Part shown: positions 33,227 to 41,677 of the stretch, one piece after another | Numbering within the stretch: position 1 is the first letter of the stretch | Layout of the letters: every line of letters begins with the position of its first letter | DNA from: Burkholderiales bacterium | Lineage (GTDB): Bacteria; Pseudomonadota; Gammaproteobacteria; Burkholderiales; Burkholderiaceae_C | Direction: 5' to 3' | Length of the DNA stretch: 49,305 nt | Assembly (NCBI GenBank): GCA_025358485.1 | Contig: JANYJJ010000184.1 | Span: 1 to 49,305 of the forward strand | Position numbers and translations under genes: made by a program | Notes under the pieces: generated by a model | Seen by the model: the letters and a program-made list of their open reading frames with translations, nothing else | The model's database searches: none | What the model was told of the DNA's origin: nothing

Positions 33227-36043
33227 TCAAGCGTGAACCGCCTCATGCTGTTTTCCCAACGCGCTCTGAATCGCGTGGTCTACGTTCCATTCGCTGCCCT
33301 CAAACCACGCCTCATCGAACCCTTCCGACTGCAAGCGCTCGCGCCACCCAGTAAGTGCTGCCTGCCAAGCCAGCTCTGTTCGCGGCGTTCTGACCAAGTT
33401 CAAGCGATGCCGCGAGCCCGCGGCGGCAGCGGCAAGCCGAACGGCGGCTTCAACGTTTGAGCGCGAGCCCATTAGAGCAGCGTGGTCTTCCAAGCAGCCC
33501 AAGACCTCTTCGCGCATGCCGAAGGCGCGGAAGGCGGTCAACGCCTCGCCGAGGCGTACTTGGGCTGAACCCAAATCAGCCATCTGAAGATCAACTTTCC
33601 CCAGCCACCACGAGGCCATGGCTTCACCGCGTTTGTCACCGGCTTCTCGGCACACAGTGAGCGAGCGGGTGCACCACAGGCGGGCTTCTGCGGCTTGGTC
33701 GCAAGCATAAGCCACCTCGCCTTGAACCAATTGGCAGGCGCCCTCTATCTCTTGGTTTTTGATTTCTTGCGCAATCGTCAAGCAGGCCGCCAAGTGCGTT
33801 CGCGCCTGCACATCATCGCCTTGGACGAGTGCAATTTCGCCGAGATGCAGCAAGCCGATGGCCTCGCCCAAACGGTCGCCCACGTTGCGAAAGAGCTTCA
33901 AAGCTTCATGCTCAGCGGCTGCCGCGCCTTCAGCGTCACCGGCCTGCAAACGCGCCAGCGACAAAGTCGACAACGTGGCCGCGATGTCCACCGGGTTGCC
34001 CAAACGGCGGCGCAGGCCAAGGCAAATTTCCAGCATCGCGCGGGCTTCGGCGTGGTCGCTTTGGCTGGTGGCCAAACAAGCGCTCACGTACAAAGCGTGG
34101 CCTTGGGCCAAATCGGACGCTTGGATGGCGGGCATTTCCAGCGCCGCTTTGACAAATCGACGACCTTCTTTCACATAGCCGCGCAGCATCCAGAAGCTCA
34201 GCATGCGCAGGCTCATCTTCACGGCGATGAAGGCGTCCACGCTGCCGGTGAAGGTGACGGCCATGGCGGCGCGGATGTTGTCGATTTCGACTTCCAAACG
34301 CCACAACCAAGTGGCTTGCTCGGGGCCTTTCAGGCCGCGGTTGGCGTCGGCCGCCACGGCGGCGTAGTGCTCGCAGTGGCGCGCTGCGGTGGCCTGCATG
34401 CCACCCACAAGCTGCGCTTTTTCCAGGGCGTAGTCGCGTATGGTTTCGAGCATGCGATAGCGCGTGGCGTCTTCGCGCTCCTCCAACATAACGATGGACT
34501 TTTCAATCAGTGATGTCAGCAAATCCAGCACGTCGTCGGGCAACAGTGGTTCGTCGCCGCACACGTGTTCGGCGGCGGTCAAATCAAAACCACCGGCAAA
34601 CACGCTCAAGCGCATCAGCACGGTTTGCTCGTTGGGGGTGAGCAACTCGTATGACCAATCGACCAGCGCGCGCAGGGTTTGCTGGCGTTCTTGCAGCACG
34701 CGGCCACCGCCGGAGAGCAGCTTGTAGCGGTCGGTCAAGCGGGTGTTGATCTCAGGCACGGTGAGCGCGCGCACGCGCGCGGCGGCCAACTCCAGCGCCA
34801 AGGGGATGCCTTCCAAACGCGCGACCAACTCGGCGATGGCCGGGGCCTCGCGTGCGTTCAAAGCAAAGCTGGGTTTGTGCTGCTGAGCGCGTTCTACAAA
34901 CAGGCGCACGGCGGTGGACTGCGCCAGCGTTTCCAAACTGTCATCGCGCCCTGGCACTGGCAGCGGATGCACCGGATAGGCTTGCTCACCAGGAACGCGC
35001 AAAGCCTCGCGGCTGGACGCCATAACGCGCAGATGCGGGGCAGCGCGCAGCAAAGCATTGGCGAGGTCAGCGGCGCTTTGGATGAGGTGCTCGCAGTTGT
35101 CAAAAATCAACATGCTGCGACGCGGTTTGAGGTGGGCGCTGACGCTGTGCAGCAAGCTGCGGTCGGGCTCTTCACGCACGCCCAGCACCTGCGCCACTTC
35201 GCTGACCACCAGCGCGTCGTCGCGGATGGGGGCCAGGTCGATGAACCAAATGCCGTCAGGGAAATCGGTCATGACCTCGGAAGCCACTTGCAGCGACAAA
35301 CGCGTTTTTCCCAAACCGCCCATGCCCAGCAGAGTGAGCAAGCGCGCGCCTCGCAGCAAGTCTTTGACCTCCGCTTGCTCGCGCTCACGGCCGATGAACG
35401 ATGTGGTTTGCTGCGGCAAGTTGTTGGCAATTTCTTGGACAGCCACCCAGCCTGCATGGCTTTGAACAACGCGGTGAACTTTGTCGGAGTCGGGCGGCAG
35501 CTTGAAGCTGGCGGTCAGGGCACCCACCTCAAACAGCTCAATCGGGTCGGCAATGCCTTTCAACAACCAGTGGCCGTGGGACTGCACTTTCAAGTCGTCG
35601 GCCAGCGCGCTTTGAGTTTGATAGCGGGCCTGTTCAGTCAGCAGCGTTTGACCGCCTTGTGCCAGCGACATCACCCTGGCTGCCATGGGTTTGGCCAGGC
35701 CGTCCACCTCCAGCGGCTTGGCACCACGGGCCACGTCTTCGGCGCTGTTTTCACGCAATATCACTGCGCCCACGTGCAAGCCTGCGCGGGCCTGCAGCGG
35801 CACTGTCAAGGCGGCCAAGGCGCGGTGATAGGCCATGGCGTAGGCCACGGCATCTGCGGTTTTTTCAAAAAGCAGCAGCATGCCGTCGGTTTTGTCGATT
35901 TCCAAGCCGCTGTGCTGTGGCAACAAGTCGCGTGCGGCGCGGTCGTGCTCGGCCCACACCTCGGCCATGGCGGCGTCGCCCAATGCTTCAGACAATTGGG
36001 TGCTGTTCACCACGTCGGTCAGCAGCAGCGCACGTGTCTCCAT
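33227..36043 (-). CDS. Class III cyclase-homology / NB-ARC ATPase / TPR signalling protein
   Basis: A 938-residue signal-transduction protein. Residues 1-175 are a nucleotide-cyclase homology domain: TDVVNST (Asp10), IDKTDGMLLLF (Lys51, Asp53) and AGLHVG. The position that normally holds the catalytic Asn (N-x-x-x-R) is Pro119 with Arg123, so activity is doubtful. Residues 215-500 are an NB-ARC/STAND ATPase with Walker A GMGGLGKT (240-247) and Walker B MLIFDN (Asp315). The rest is helical with TPR-like repeats. There is no LuxR or other DNA-binding domain. Related proteins regulate signalling or act as STAND sensors. It is divergent from a membrane cNMP-binding protein gene. Confidence 0.88.
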   Translation of the reverse strand: METRALLLTDVVNSTQLSEALGDAAMAEVWAEHDRAARDLLPQHSGLEIDKTDGMLLLFEKTADAVAYAMAYHRALAALTVPLQARAGLHVGAVILRENSAEDVARGAKPLEVDGLAKPMAARVMSLAQGGQTLLTEQARYQTQSALADDLKVQSHGHWLLKGIADPIELFEVGALTASFKLPPDSDKVHRVVQSHAGWVAVQEIANNLPQQTTSFIGREREQAEVKDLLRGARLLTLLGMGGLGKTRLSLQVASEVMTDFPDGIWFIDLAPIRDDALVVSEVAQVLGVREEPDRSLLHSVSAHLKPRRSMLIFDNCEHLIQSAADLANALLRAAPHLRVMASSREALRVPGEQAYPVHPLPVPGRDDSLETLAQSTAVRLFVERAQQHKPSFALNAREAPAIAELVARLEGIPLALELAAARVRALTVPEINTRLTDRYKLLSGGGRVLQERQQTLRALVDWSYELLTPNEQTVLMRLSVFAGGFDLTAAEHVCGDEPLLPDDVLDLLTSLIEKSIVMLEEREDATRYRMLETIRDYALEKAQLVGGMQATAARHCEHYAAVAADANRGLKGPEQATWLWRLEVEIDNIRAAMAVTFTGSVDAFIAVKMSLRMLSFWMLRGYVKEGRRFVKAALEMPAIQASDLAQGHALYVSACLATSQSDHAEARAMLEICLGLRRRLGNPVDIAATLSTLSLARLQAGDAEGAAAAEHEALKLFRNVGDRLGEAIGLLHLGEIALVQGDDVQARTHLAACLTIAQEIKNQEIEGACQLVQGEVAYACDQAAEARLWCTRSLTVCREAGDKRGEAMASWWLGKVDLQMADLGSAQVRLGEALTAFRAFGMREEVLGCLEDHAALMGSRSNVEAAVRLAAAAAGSRHRLNLVRTPRTELAWQAALTGWRERLQSEGFDEAWFEGSEWNVDHAIQSALGKQHEAVHA

Positions 36044-36212
36044 CGTGGTGGGTCACTCGGGGTAAGTTGAAGGCTGTTCCAAACACACAGCCTAGATAAC
36101 TCACGAATGTAATCGGGGCCGGTGACGCTTCGACATCCCTACAAGTGGGGACGGGCTGCGCGTTAAGCTAGCGCAAAACCCGTGCCAGAGCCCGGGCGCA
36201 AAAAGGGAGCCT

Positions 36213-36938
36213 GTGCTGTTTACTCAACTTGCCACCGAAGCAAATTCCTTGTTCAACTCCATGCTGGCGTCTAACCAGCAACTCGCAGCGCACTTGTTTG
36301 CGTTGTTGAGCATCGTCTTCACTGTGGCTGGTTTTCTGGCCCGACCGATGGTCACGCTGCGATGGTGGGCGGCGGGCAGCAGCGTGGCGCTTTTGGGCTA
36401 TGGGATCCTGCATCCGTCCATCATTTCGTGTGTGGTCTCGGTGGTGATATTGCCCATCAACGTGTACCGCGCTCTAGAAGCCAGCCGCTTGACACGCCGG
36501 GTGGTGCAAGCGGCCGGCAATGCCAACATGGCAGGGCTGTGGCTCAAGCCTTACATGAAGGCGAAGAGCTACAAAGCCGGGCATGTGCTGTTCAACAAAG
36601 GCGACCACGCCGACAAACTGTTCTTGTTGGTAGACGGCGACATGATGCTGGCCGACATTGCAAAACCGCTGGAGCCGGGCCGCGTGTTTGGCGAGATTGC
36701 GCTGTTCTCACCGACCCGAATTCGCACCCACACCGTGCAGTGCGCGACCGATTGCACGGTGCTTGAAATTCACGAAACCACGGTGCGACAGCTGTACTTT
36801 GAAAACCCGACGTTCGGGTTTCATTTGATCGACTTGCTGGTCAGCCGCCTGAGCAACGACGTGGATCGCGTTGAACAGCAAATCGCCACGACCGACACGC
36901 CCACACGCACGCTCGCACGCACCCACTCACCAAGCTGA
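36213..36938 (+). CDS. Membrane protein with C-terminal cyclic-nucleotide-binding domain
   Basis: Predicted 241-residue inner-membrane receptor. Three hydrophobic segments (about 25-44, 51-66, 68-88) precede a short linker and a CRP-type cNMP-binding domain (about 110-215). The phosphate-binding cassette FGEIALFSPTRIRTHTV keeps Glu161 and Arg171, so nucleotide binding is plausible. The arrangement is like Popeye-type proteins and like the transmembrane effectors of Pycsar systems. The start is GTG with GGGAG very close upstream (three-base gap); an ATG at 36261 is the alternative. It is transcribed away from the cyclase/NB-ARC gene, sharing a 169-base control region. Confidence 0.85.
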   Translation: MLFTQLATEANSLFNSMLASNQQLAAHLFALLSIVFTVAGFLARPMVTLRWWAAGSSVALLGYGILHPSIISCVVSVVILPINVYRALEASRLTRRVVQAAGNANMAGLWLKPYMKAKSYKAGHVLFNKGDHADKLFLLVDGDMMLADIAKPLEPGRVFGEIALFSPTRIRTHTVQCATDCTVLEIHETTVRQLYFENPTFGFHLIDLLVSRLSNDVDRVEQQIATTDTPTRTLARTHSPS

Positions 36939-36958
36939 GCTGGCCTTCGACGATGCGC

Positions 36959-37375
36959 TCAACTGGCCAGCAGGGTCGCACTGAGCGCTCTGACTGCTTC
37001 ATCCAACTTGGCCTTGCCCAGCGCTTGGCACTGGGCCTGAGTGGCTGCGGCTTGTGATCCGAAGGCTGTGGCGATTTTGGCGGGCTTGAACTGCAAGACT
37101 TTGCCCGCACGCGGCAGCATCATGGCGCGCGCCGTGATGACGCAGACCTTGGCGTCGTCAAAACCGCCCTCCACCTCGGTCGCAAAACCCCATTGCTTGA
37201 CCGGATAGAGCTTGACCAACTTGGCCGAGAACGCAGCCTTCATCGCGGCTTTGGCGGTGGCAGCGTCCATCACGCTGGCGGTGGATTGATCCACCGTGAG
37301 GTAGGTGGCCGGGGCTGCAAATGCGGTTGAGCTGGCGGTCAGAACGAACACGGCAAGAAGGCAAGACAGTTTCAT
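36959..37375 (-). CDS. Hypothetical secreted protein
   Basis: I do not recognise this 138-residue protein. It has a clear signal peptide (1-20, cleavage after AFA) and a mature part of about 118 residues with mixed Ala-rich helices and strands, two cysteines (CVITARAM and QAQCQALG) and no membrane helix. The ATG at 37375 follows AAGGATC eight bases upstream. It converges on the cNMP-binding protein gene 20 bases away; a 7-bp inverted repeat (36939-36945, 36965-36971) overlaps this junction. Confidence 0.7.
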   Translation of the reverse strand: MKLSCLLAVFVLTASSTAFAAPATYLTVDQSTASVMDAATAKAAMKAAFSAKLVKLYPVKQWGFATEVEGGFDDAKVCVITARAMMLPRAGKVLQFKPAKIATAFGSQAAATQAQCQALGKAKLDEAVRALSATLLAS

Positions 37376-37475
37376 GGCGATCCTTGAAGGTGCAAAAAAG
37401 CTGCGTTGATTGTAGGAAGGAAGCTCCGGGCTCAAACGGGCATCGGGCAGGCAACAGACGGGCGGAAAACCAGCG

Positions 37476-37694
37476 TCAAATTAATTTAGTCAGCAACATC
37501 ACTACCGTGCTCAGCACCACGGCGCTGGTGAAGGGAATGAAAAATTCGCGGCCGAACAGGCGAAATCGAAAGTCGCCCGGCAGCTTGCCCAGGCCCATTT
37601 TTTCCAGCCATTTGTGCAAATTGCTGAAGATCAGCAAGGCCAGGAAGACGACCACCAGCCATCGGATCACGATGGATGTTCCTGTTGCAACCAT
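37476..37694 (-). CDS. DUF2905 small membrane protein
   Basis: Short inner-membrane protein of 72 residues (64 if the GTG at 37670 is used). Two hydrophobic helices flank the conserved turn GLGKLPGDFRF, followed by FFIPFTSAVVLSTVVMLL, which is the DUF2905 pattern; function is unknown. The start region lies within a 32-nt tandem repeat, which duplicates both an AGGA and a GTG/ATG. The GTG with AGGA nine bases upstream is the better supported start. It follows the MidA-type gene on the same strand. Confidence 0.8.
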   Translation of the reverse strand: MVATGTSIVIRWLVVVFLALLIFSNLHKWLEKMGLGKLPGDFRFRLFGREFFIPFTSAVVLSTVVMLLTKLI

Positions 37695-37734
37695 CGGATC
37701 ACGATGGATGTTCCTGTTGCCGCCATCGGATCAC
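37659..37734. repeat. 32-nt tandem repeat (2.4 copies) across the DUF2905 start
   Basis: Units begin at 37659, 37691 and 37723 (the last is 12 bases). The two full units differ at two bases. Each contains a dyad CCATCG-GATCA-CGATGG, and on the gene strand an AGGA ribosome-binding site with a GTG start. Because 32 is not a multiple of three, the copies lie in different frames. It also overlaps the stop of the MidA-type gene. Confidence 0.92.
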
Positions 37735-38852
37735 AGTGTGTGCGTCCTGTCGCCGTTGGCAAAGCCCAGCGGTGCCGTGTTGAACGCGGGCTTGCAGCCT
37801 CTGGCAAAGCCAATCACCTTGAACAGCTCGCCCATTTCGTGTTCAGTCAGCAGCTTCTGGGTGTTGGCCGTGGTTTTGATGTCGGCACCTTGCAGCAAGT
37901 CCATCACGCCGCAGTTCATCAAAAAATGCGCTTGGCTGGTGTAGCCCAAGATGTCCATGCCCGCAGTTTGCGCAGCCACCGCGATGCCGGTGAAATTCAC
38001 GTGGGCGGTGATGTCTTTTTCGCCGACTTGCAGCAACGGGTTGCCGTCGGCTTGATGGCGGTGATGGCACATCAAGGTGCCCATGTGGCGCTGTGGGTGG
38101 TAGTACTCGGCCTCGGGGAAACCGTAGTCAATGAAGAAGGCTGCGCCGCGTTGCAGGCGCTCGCCCAAGGTGGCGATGAAAGCTTCAGCCTGCGGGTGAA
38201 TTTCGGTGATGCTGTCGGGCGGGAAGGCGCAGTCGAAAGGTGGTTTGTGGTCGGTGGCGCGGTCTGACCACATCAGCTTGTCATCGTCCCAGGTCACGCC
38301 CATTTCGGCCCAAGTCACGCCGTCAAAGTGCAGCAGTTGCACCGGCATGGCGTCAAGCACCTCGTTGCCCACCACCACGCCTTGCATGGCGTCGGGCAGC
38401 GCATCAACCCATTCCACCTTGGTCGCAAACGCCGCCAGCTTAGCGCTTTGGCGTTCACGCAGCACGGCCGACAACTCGACGATGGTGTAGCGCTGCACCT
38501 GGTCGCCCAACGCGCTCAAAAGCTGCAACGCCAGCGCGCCCGAGCCTGCGCCGAATTCCCACAACTCACGGCTGTCACAACCGTCGAGTGCCTGGCCCAC
38601 TTGCTTGGCCAAGGCCGCGCCAAACAGCGGCGACAACTCGGGCGCGGTGATGAAGTCGCTGCCACTTTGCGGCAAGCTGCCGAATTGGCGGTCGCTGCGG
38701 GCGTAGTAACCCATGCCGGGCGCGTACAGCGCCATGGCCATGTAGCGGTCAAAAGGCAACCAGCCCCCACCGCGTGTGATGGCACCGCGAATCAGCCTTT
38801 CCAGGGGCGTCGATACACTCGCCGTTTCGATGTTTTTCGCATCTTTTTTCAT
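37731..38852 (-). CDS. MidA/NDUFAF7-type SAM-dependent methyltransferase
   Basis: Class I methyltransferase of the COG1565 family, 373 residues from the ATG at 38852. The N-terminal segment GGGWLPFDRYMAMALYAPGMGYYA is family-typical, with the SAM site WEFGAGSGALALQLL about 70 residues later, and EVLDAMPV, FIDYGFPEAEYYHP and GNPLLQVGEKDITAHVNF are conserved. In mitochondria the relative NDUFAF7 methylates a complex I subunit; the bacterial substrate is not known. Longer starts would overlap the divergent folM start at 38884. Confidence 0.88.
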   Translation of the reverse strand: MKKDAKNIETASVSTPLERLIRGAITRGGGWLPFDRYMAMALYAPGMGYYARSDRQFGSLPQSGSDFITAPELSPLFGAALAKQVGQALDGCDSRELWEFGAGSGALALQLLSALGDQVQRYTIVELSAVLRERQSAKLAAFATKVEWVDALPDAMQGVVVGNEVLDAMPVQLLHFDGVTWAEMGVTWDDDKLMWSDRATDHKPPFDCAFPPDSITEIHPQAEAFIATLGERLQRGAAFFIDYGFPEAEYYHPQRHMGTLMCHHRHQADGNPLLQVGEKDITAHVNFTGIAVAAQTAGMDILGYTSQAHFLMNCGVMDLLQGADIKTTANTQKLLTEHEMGELFKVIGFARGCKPAFNTAPLGFANGDRTHTL

Positions 38853-38883
38853 CAACGCATTGTAGAAAGGTCGCGTGGGAAGC

Positions 38884-39657
38884 ATGAGTTCACGCCCTGT
38901 TGTTTTAGTCACTGGTGCTGCGCGCCGGGTCGGCCGCGAGATAGCCCTGCACCTGGCTGCCAGCGGCTTTGACGTGGCCGTGCACTATCGCAGCTCGAAA
39001 GCCGATGCTTTGACCACCGTTCTTGACGCGCAAGCCATGGGTGCCAACGCTGCGGCCTTCCAAGCCGACTTGGCCGACGAGACCGCGTGCCGTGCTTTGC
39101 TGCCTGCGGTGGTGGCCCACTTCAAGCGCATCGATGCGGTGGTCAACAACGCATCGAGCTTTGAGTACGACACCGCCGCCACCTTCAGTTTCGCCGCCAT
39201 GGACATGCACATGCGCGCCAACACCGGCCCGGCGGTGTTGTTGGCGCAGGCGCTGCATGACCACTTGAAGGGCTGTATCGAGGTGGGTTGTGTGGTCAAC
39301 ATCCTCGACCAAAAATTGTGGAACCCCAACCCCGACTATTTGAGCTACTCGCTGTCGAAAGCGGCGCTGGAAAGCGCCACGGTGCTGTTGGCGCAGGCGC
39401 TGGCGCCGCAAATTCGGGTGTGCGGTGTGGCGCCTGGCGTGACCTTGCTGTCGGGTGCCATGACGGCTGCCGAGTTTGAAAAATCGCATGCGCTCACACC
39501 GCTGCACCGCTCGTCCACACCGCTGGACATTGCCAAAGCGGTGCGCTTTCTGATCGACTCACCGGCCATCACCGGCACCACGCTCTTGGTAGATGGTGGG
39601 CAACATTTGCAAGCGCAGTCACGCGACGTGATGTTCATTGCCAACCCCGAAAAATAA
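38884..39657 (+). CDS. folM: SDR oxidoreductase, FolM/pteridine-reductase-like
   Basis: Short-chain dehydrogenase of 257 residues. The cofactor motif is TGAARRVGR (the arginine form found in pteridine reductases and FolM), with NNAS and the YSLSK catalytic Tyr-Lys pair, where the usual upstream Ser is not obvious. It ends in TTLLVDGGQ. FolM reduces dihydromonapterin and dihydrofolate. The neighbouring folB, 12 bases downstream, supports a pterin role. Start ATG 38884; a GTG at 38875 is less likely. Confidence 0.85.
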   Translation: MSSRPVVLVTGAARRVGREIALHLAASGFDVAVHYRSSKADALTTVLDAQAMGANAAAFQADLADETACRALLPAVVAHFKRIDAVVNNASSFEYDTAATFSFAAMDMHMRANTGPAVLLAQALHDHLKGCIEVGCVVNILDQKLWNPNPDYLSYSLSKAALESATVLLAQALAPQIRVCGVAPGVTLLSGAMTAAEFEKSHALTPLHRSSTPLDIAKAVRFLIDSPAITGTTLLVDGGQHLQAQSRDVMFIANPEK

Positions 39658-39669
39658 CTGACTCATTCA

Positions 39670-40062
39670 ATGAACAGCTCACTCAACCACCCCACGCTTC
39701 TCGACTGCCGCCGTTTGTTTTTGAGCAACTACGAGGTCAACATCAACATCGGCGTGCATGAATTTGAAAAACACGGCGAGCAGCGTGTGCTCATCAATGT
39801 GGATCTCTACATTCCGCTGGCGCAGTCCACACCGCACGCTGATGACTTGGCCGAGGTGGTGGACTACGACTTCATTCGCAGCAGCGTGATGGCCCGCGTT
39901 GCCAAAGGTCACATTCAGCTGCAAGAAACTTTGTGCGACGACCTGCTGGCTTTGATGTTGGCCCACCCGCGCGTGAAGGCGGCGCGCGTGTCCACCGCCA
40001 AGCCCGATGTGTACCCCGACTGCGAGGCCGTGGGCTGCGAAGTGTTTGGGATCAAACCGTGA
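39670..40062 (+). CDS. folB: Dihydroneopterin aldolase family protein
   Basis: Folate pathway enzyme, 130 residues, converting dihydroneopterin to hydroxymethyl-dihydropterin plus glycolaldehyde, or a FolX-type epimerase. It shows [28 protein letters not shown] and [15 protein letters not shown], the conserved tunnelling fold. It lies between folM and ttcA, with its stop overlapping the ttcA GTG by three bases (GTGA), so the three genes are probably one operon. Confidence 0.9.
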   Translation: MNSSLNHPTLLDCRRLFLSNYEVNINIGVHEFEKHGEQRVLINVDLYIPLAQSTPHADDLAEVVDYDFIRSSVMARVAKGHIQLQETLCDDLLALMLAHPRVKAARVSTAKPDVYPDCEAVGCEVFGIKP

Positions 40063-40988
40063 GCGTGGTACTCGACGACATTCAAGCAAGCGACCAGGGC
40101 GCTGAAAAAAGTTCGGTCAGCGTCGCCAAACTGTCCAAACGCCTGCACCGTTTGGTGGGGCAAGCCGTCATCGACTTCAACATGATCGAAGAAGGCGACA
40201 AGGTGATGGTGTGCGTGTCGGGCGGCAAAGACAGCTACGCCCTGCTCGACATTTTGTTGAATTTGCAAAAGCGCGCGCCCATCAACTTCAGCTTGGTGGC
40301 GGTCAACTTGGACCAAAAGCAACCTGGCTTTCCTGAGCACGTGTTGCCGGAATACCTCGCCAATTTGGGCGTGCCGTTTCACATTGAAAACCAAGACACC
40401 TATTCCATCGTCAAGCGCGTGATCCCCGAAGGCAAAACCACCTGCGGCTTGTGTTCACGGCTGCGGCGCGGCATTTTGTACCGCGTGGCGGGCGAGTTGG
40501 GGGCCACCAAAATTGCCCTTGGGCACCACCGCGACGACATGTTGCAAACGCTGCTGATGAACATGTTTTTCGGGGCCAAGCTGAAGGGCATGCCGGCCAA
40601 GTTGGTGAGCGACGACGGCAAAAATGTGGTCATCCGCCCGCTGGCTTATGTGAGTGAAACCGACTTGGAGCGTTGGGCCGAGCACCGCCAATTTCCCATC
40701 ATCCCGTGCACGCTGTGCGGCAGCCAAGACAACTTGCAGCGCGTGCAAATGAAGCAAATGCTGCGCGACTGGGAGCGTCAATTTCCGGGCCGCGTGGAAA
40801 ACATGTTCACCGCCATGAGCCACATCGTGCCTTCGCATTTGATGGACAGGAACTTGCACCCCTTCACCACGCTCCAAGCCACTGGCGTGGCGCATTCCGA
40901 TGGCGACCGCGCGTTCGACGAAGCCGACAGTTGCGCCACGCCGCGTTCCAGCGCGCAAGCGTCGGTGATCACGCTGCATTCAAGTTGA
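40059..40988 (+). CDS. ttcA: tRNA 2-thiocytidine(32) biosynthesis protein TtcA
   Basis: Fe-S-dependent tRNA thiolase of 309 residues that makes s2C32. The ATP pyrophosphatase loop is SGGKDS (54-59). Cys129 and Cys132 (TTCGLC) and Cys217/Cys220 (IPCTLC) are the cluster-binding and active cysteines. The GTG start is fixed by its GTGA overlap with folB and by family length. The last 45 residues (after LHPF) are variable and Ser/Ala-rich. Confidence 0.93.
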   Translation: MSVVLDDIQASDQGAEKSSVSVAKLSKRLHRLVGQAVIDFNMIEEGDKVMVCVSGGKDSYALLDILLNLQKRAPINFSLVAVNLDQKQPGFPEHVLPEYLANLGVPFHIENQDTYSIVKRVIPEGKTTCGLCSRLRRGILYRVAGELGATKIALGHHRDDMLQTLLMNMFFGAKLKGMPAKLVSDDGKNVVIRPLAYVSETDLERWAEHRQFPIIPCTLCGSQDNLQRVQMKQMLRDWERQFPGRVENMFTAMSHIVPSHLMDRNLHPFTTLQATGVAHSDGDRAFDEADSCATPRSSAQASVITLHSS

Positions 40989-41005
40989 ATTCGAAGCCCG
41001 AATTC
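40987..41005. repeat. Short inverted repeat at the ttcA stop
   Basis: GAATTCG (40987-40993) and CGAATTC (40999-41005) form a 7-bp stem with a 5-base loop overlapping the ttcA stop and just before the lipoprotein Shine-Dalgarno. It lacks a T run, so it is not a standard terminator. Confidence 0.6.
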
Positions 41006-41020
41006 GTCAGGAGAATTGCC

Positions 41021-41653
41021 ATGTGGAAAAGTTTCAGCGCCGTGGGTTTGACCATTGCCTTGACAGCTTGTGCTGGCATGAACCAGCTCAGCAGCGAGGT
41101 GTCCACTTTCAGCCAGTGGCCCGCAGGCCGTGTGCCCGCAAGCTACGCGTTCGACCGGCTGCCGTCTCAGCAAGCCAATCCCGATGAGCAAAAGCGGCTT
41201 GAAGATGCTGCGATGCGGGCGTTGCAAACAGCAGGTTTCAAACCGTCGCTCGATGCAAAAACAGCCGACGTGACAGTGCAGCTGGGCGCGCGCGTGAACG
41301 TGCAAGACCGCTCGCCGTTTGACGACCCGTTTTGGTGGCGCGGCGGTTTGTATCGCGGCCATTCGCTGCGCGGGTTTCGGTCGGATGGGTTTGGATTCGG
41401 CCTCGGGTTCGGACTCGGATTCGGCCGCGGCTTTTACGGCCCACCGAGTTTTGAGCGCGAAGTCGCCGTGCTGATACGCGACAAGAAAACCGGCGATCCG
41501 CTTTTTGAGGCCCGCGCAATGAACGAAGGCGCTTCGCAGTCGATCAACTCACTGCTCGGCGCAATGTTTGATGCTTCGCTGCAAGGTTTCCCGGCAGCCA
41601 GCACCGGTGCATCCAACCCGCGCCGAGTGACGACGCTGATCACGCAGCCTTGA
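41021..41653 (+). CDS. DUF4136 family lipoprotein
   Basis: Lipoprotein of 210 residues. The signal peptide ends in LTAC (Cys17), and a DUF4136 domain follows: PASYAFDRLPSQQANPDEQ, LEDAAMRALQTAGF and ADVTVQLGARV. A Gly/Phe-rich stretch (GFGFGLGFGLGFGRGF) at about 125-140 comes from three 12-nt tandem units at 41393-41428. The family is outer-membrane associated and its function is unproven. CAGGAG lies seven bases before the ATG. Confidence 0.87.
   Translation: MWKSFSAVGLTIALTACAGMNQLSSEVSTFSQWPAGRVPASYAFDRLPSQQANPDEQKRLEDAAMRALQTAGFKPSLDAKTADVTVQLGARVNVQDRSPFDDPFWWRGGLYRGHSLRGFRSDGFGFGLGFGLGFGRGFYGPPSFEREVAVLIRDKKTGDPLFEARAMNEGASQSINSLLGAMFDASLQGFPAASTGASNPRRVTTLITQP
41393..41428. repeat. 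Three 12-nt tandem units in the DUF4136 lipoprotein gene
   Basis: Units of the form GG(A/G)TTCGG(C/A)C(T/G)C start at 41393, 41405 and 41417 and encode GFGL/GFGR repeats. The length keeps the frame. Confidence 0.85.
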
Positions 41654-41677
41654 TGGGTCAGGCTGCGCGTTTGCGAA

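Noticed and set aside
34679..36070. A 463-codon plus-strand frame opposite the cyclase/NB-ARC gene
   Set aside because: The opposite strand has clear cyclase and Walker motifs; this frame has none and is a codon-bias shadow.
33227..36938. Calling the cyclase/cNBD pair a complete Pycsar operon
   Set aside because: The genes are divergent, the cyclase is fused to NB-ARC/TPR and lacks the catalytic Asn position, and no other defence gene is adjacent; kept only as a hypothesis.
37659..37734. 32-nt repeat considered as a CRISPR array
   Set aside because: The units are directly adjacent with no spacers, so this is a plain tandem repeat.
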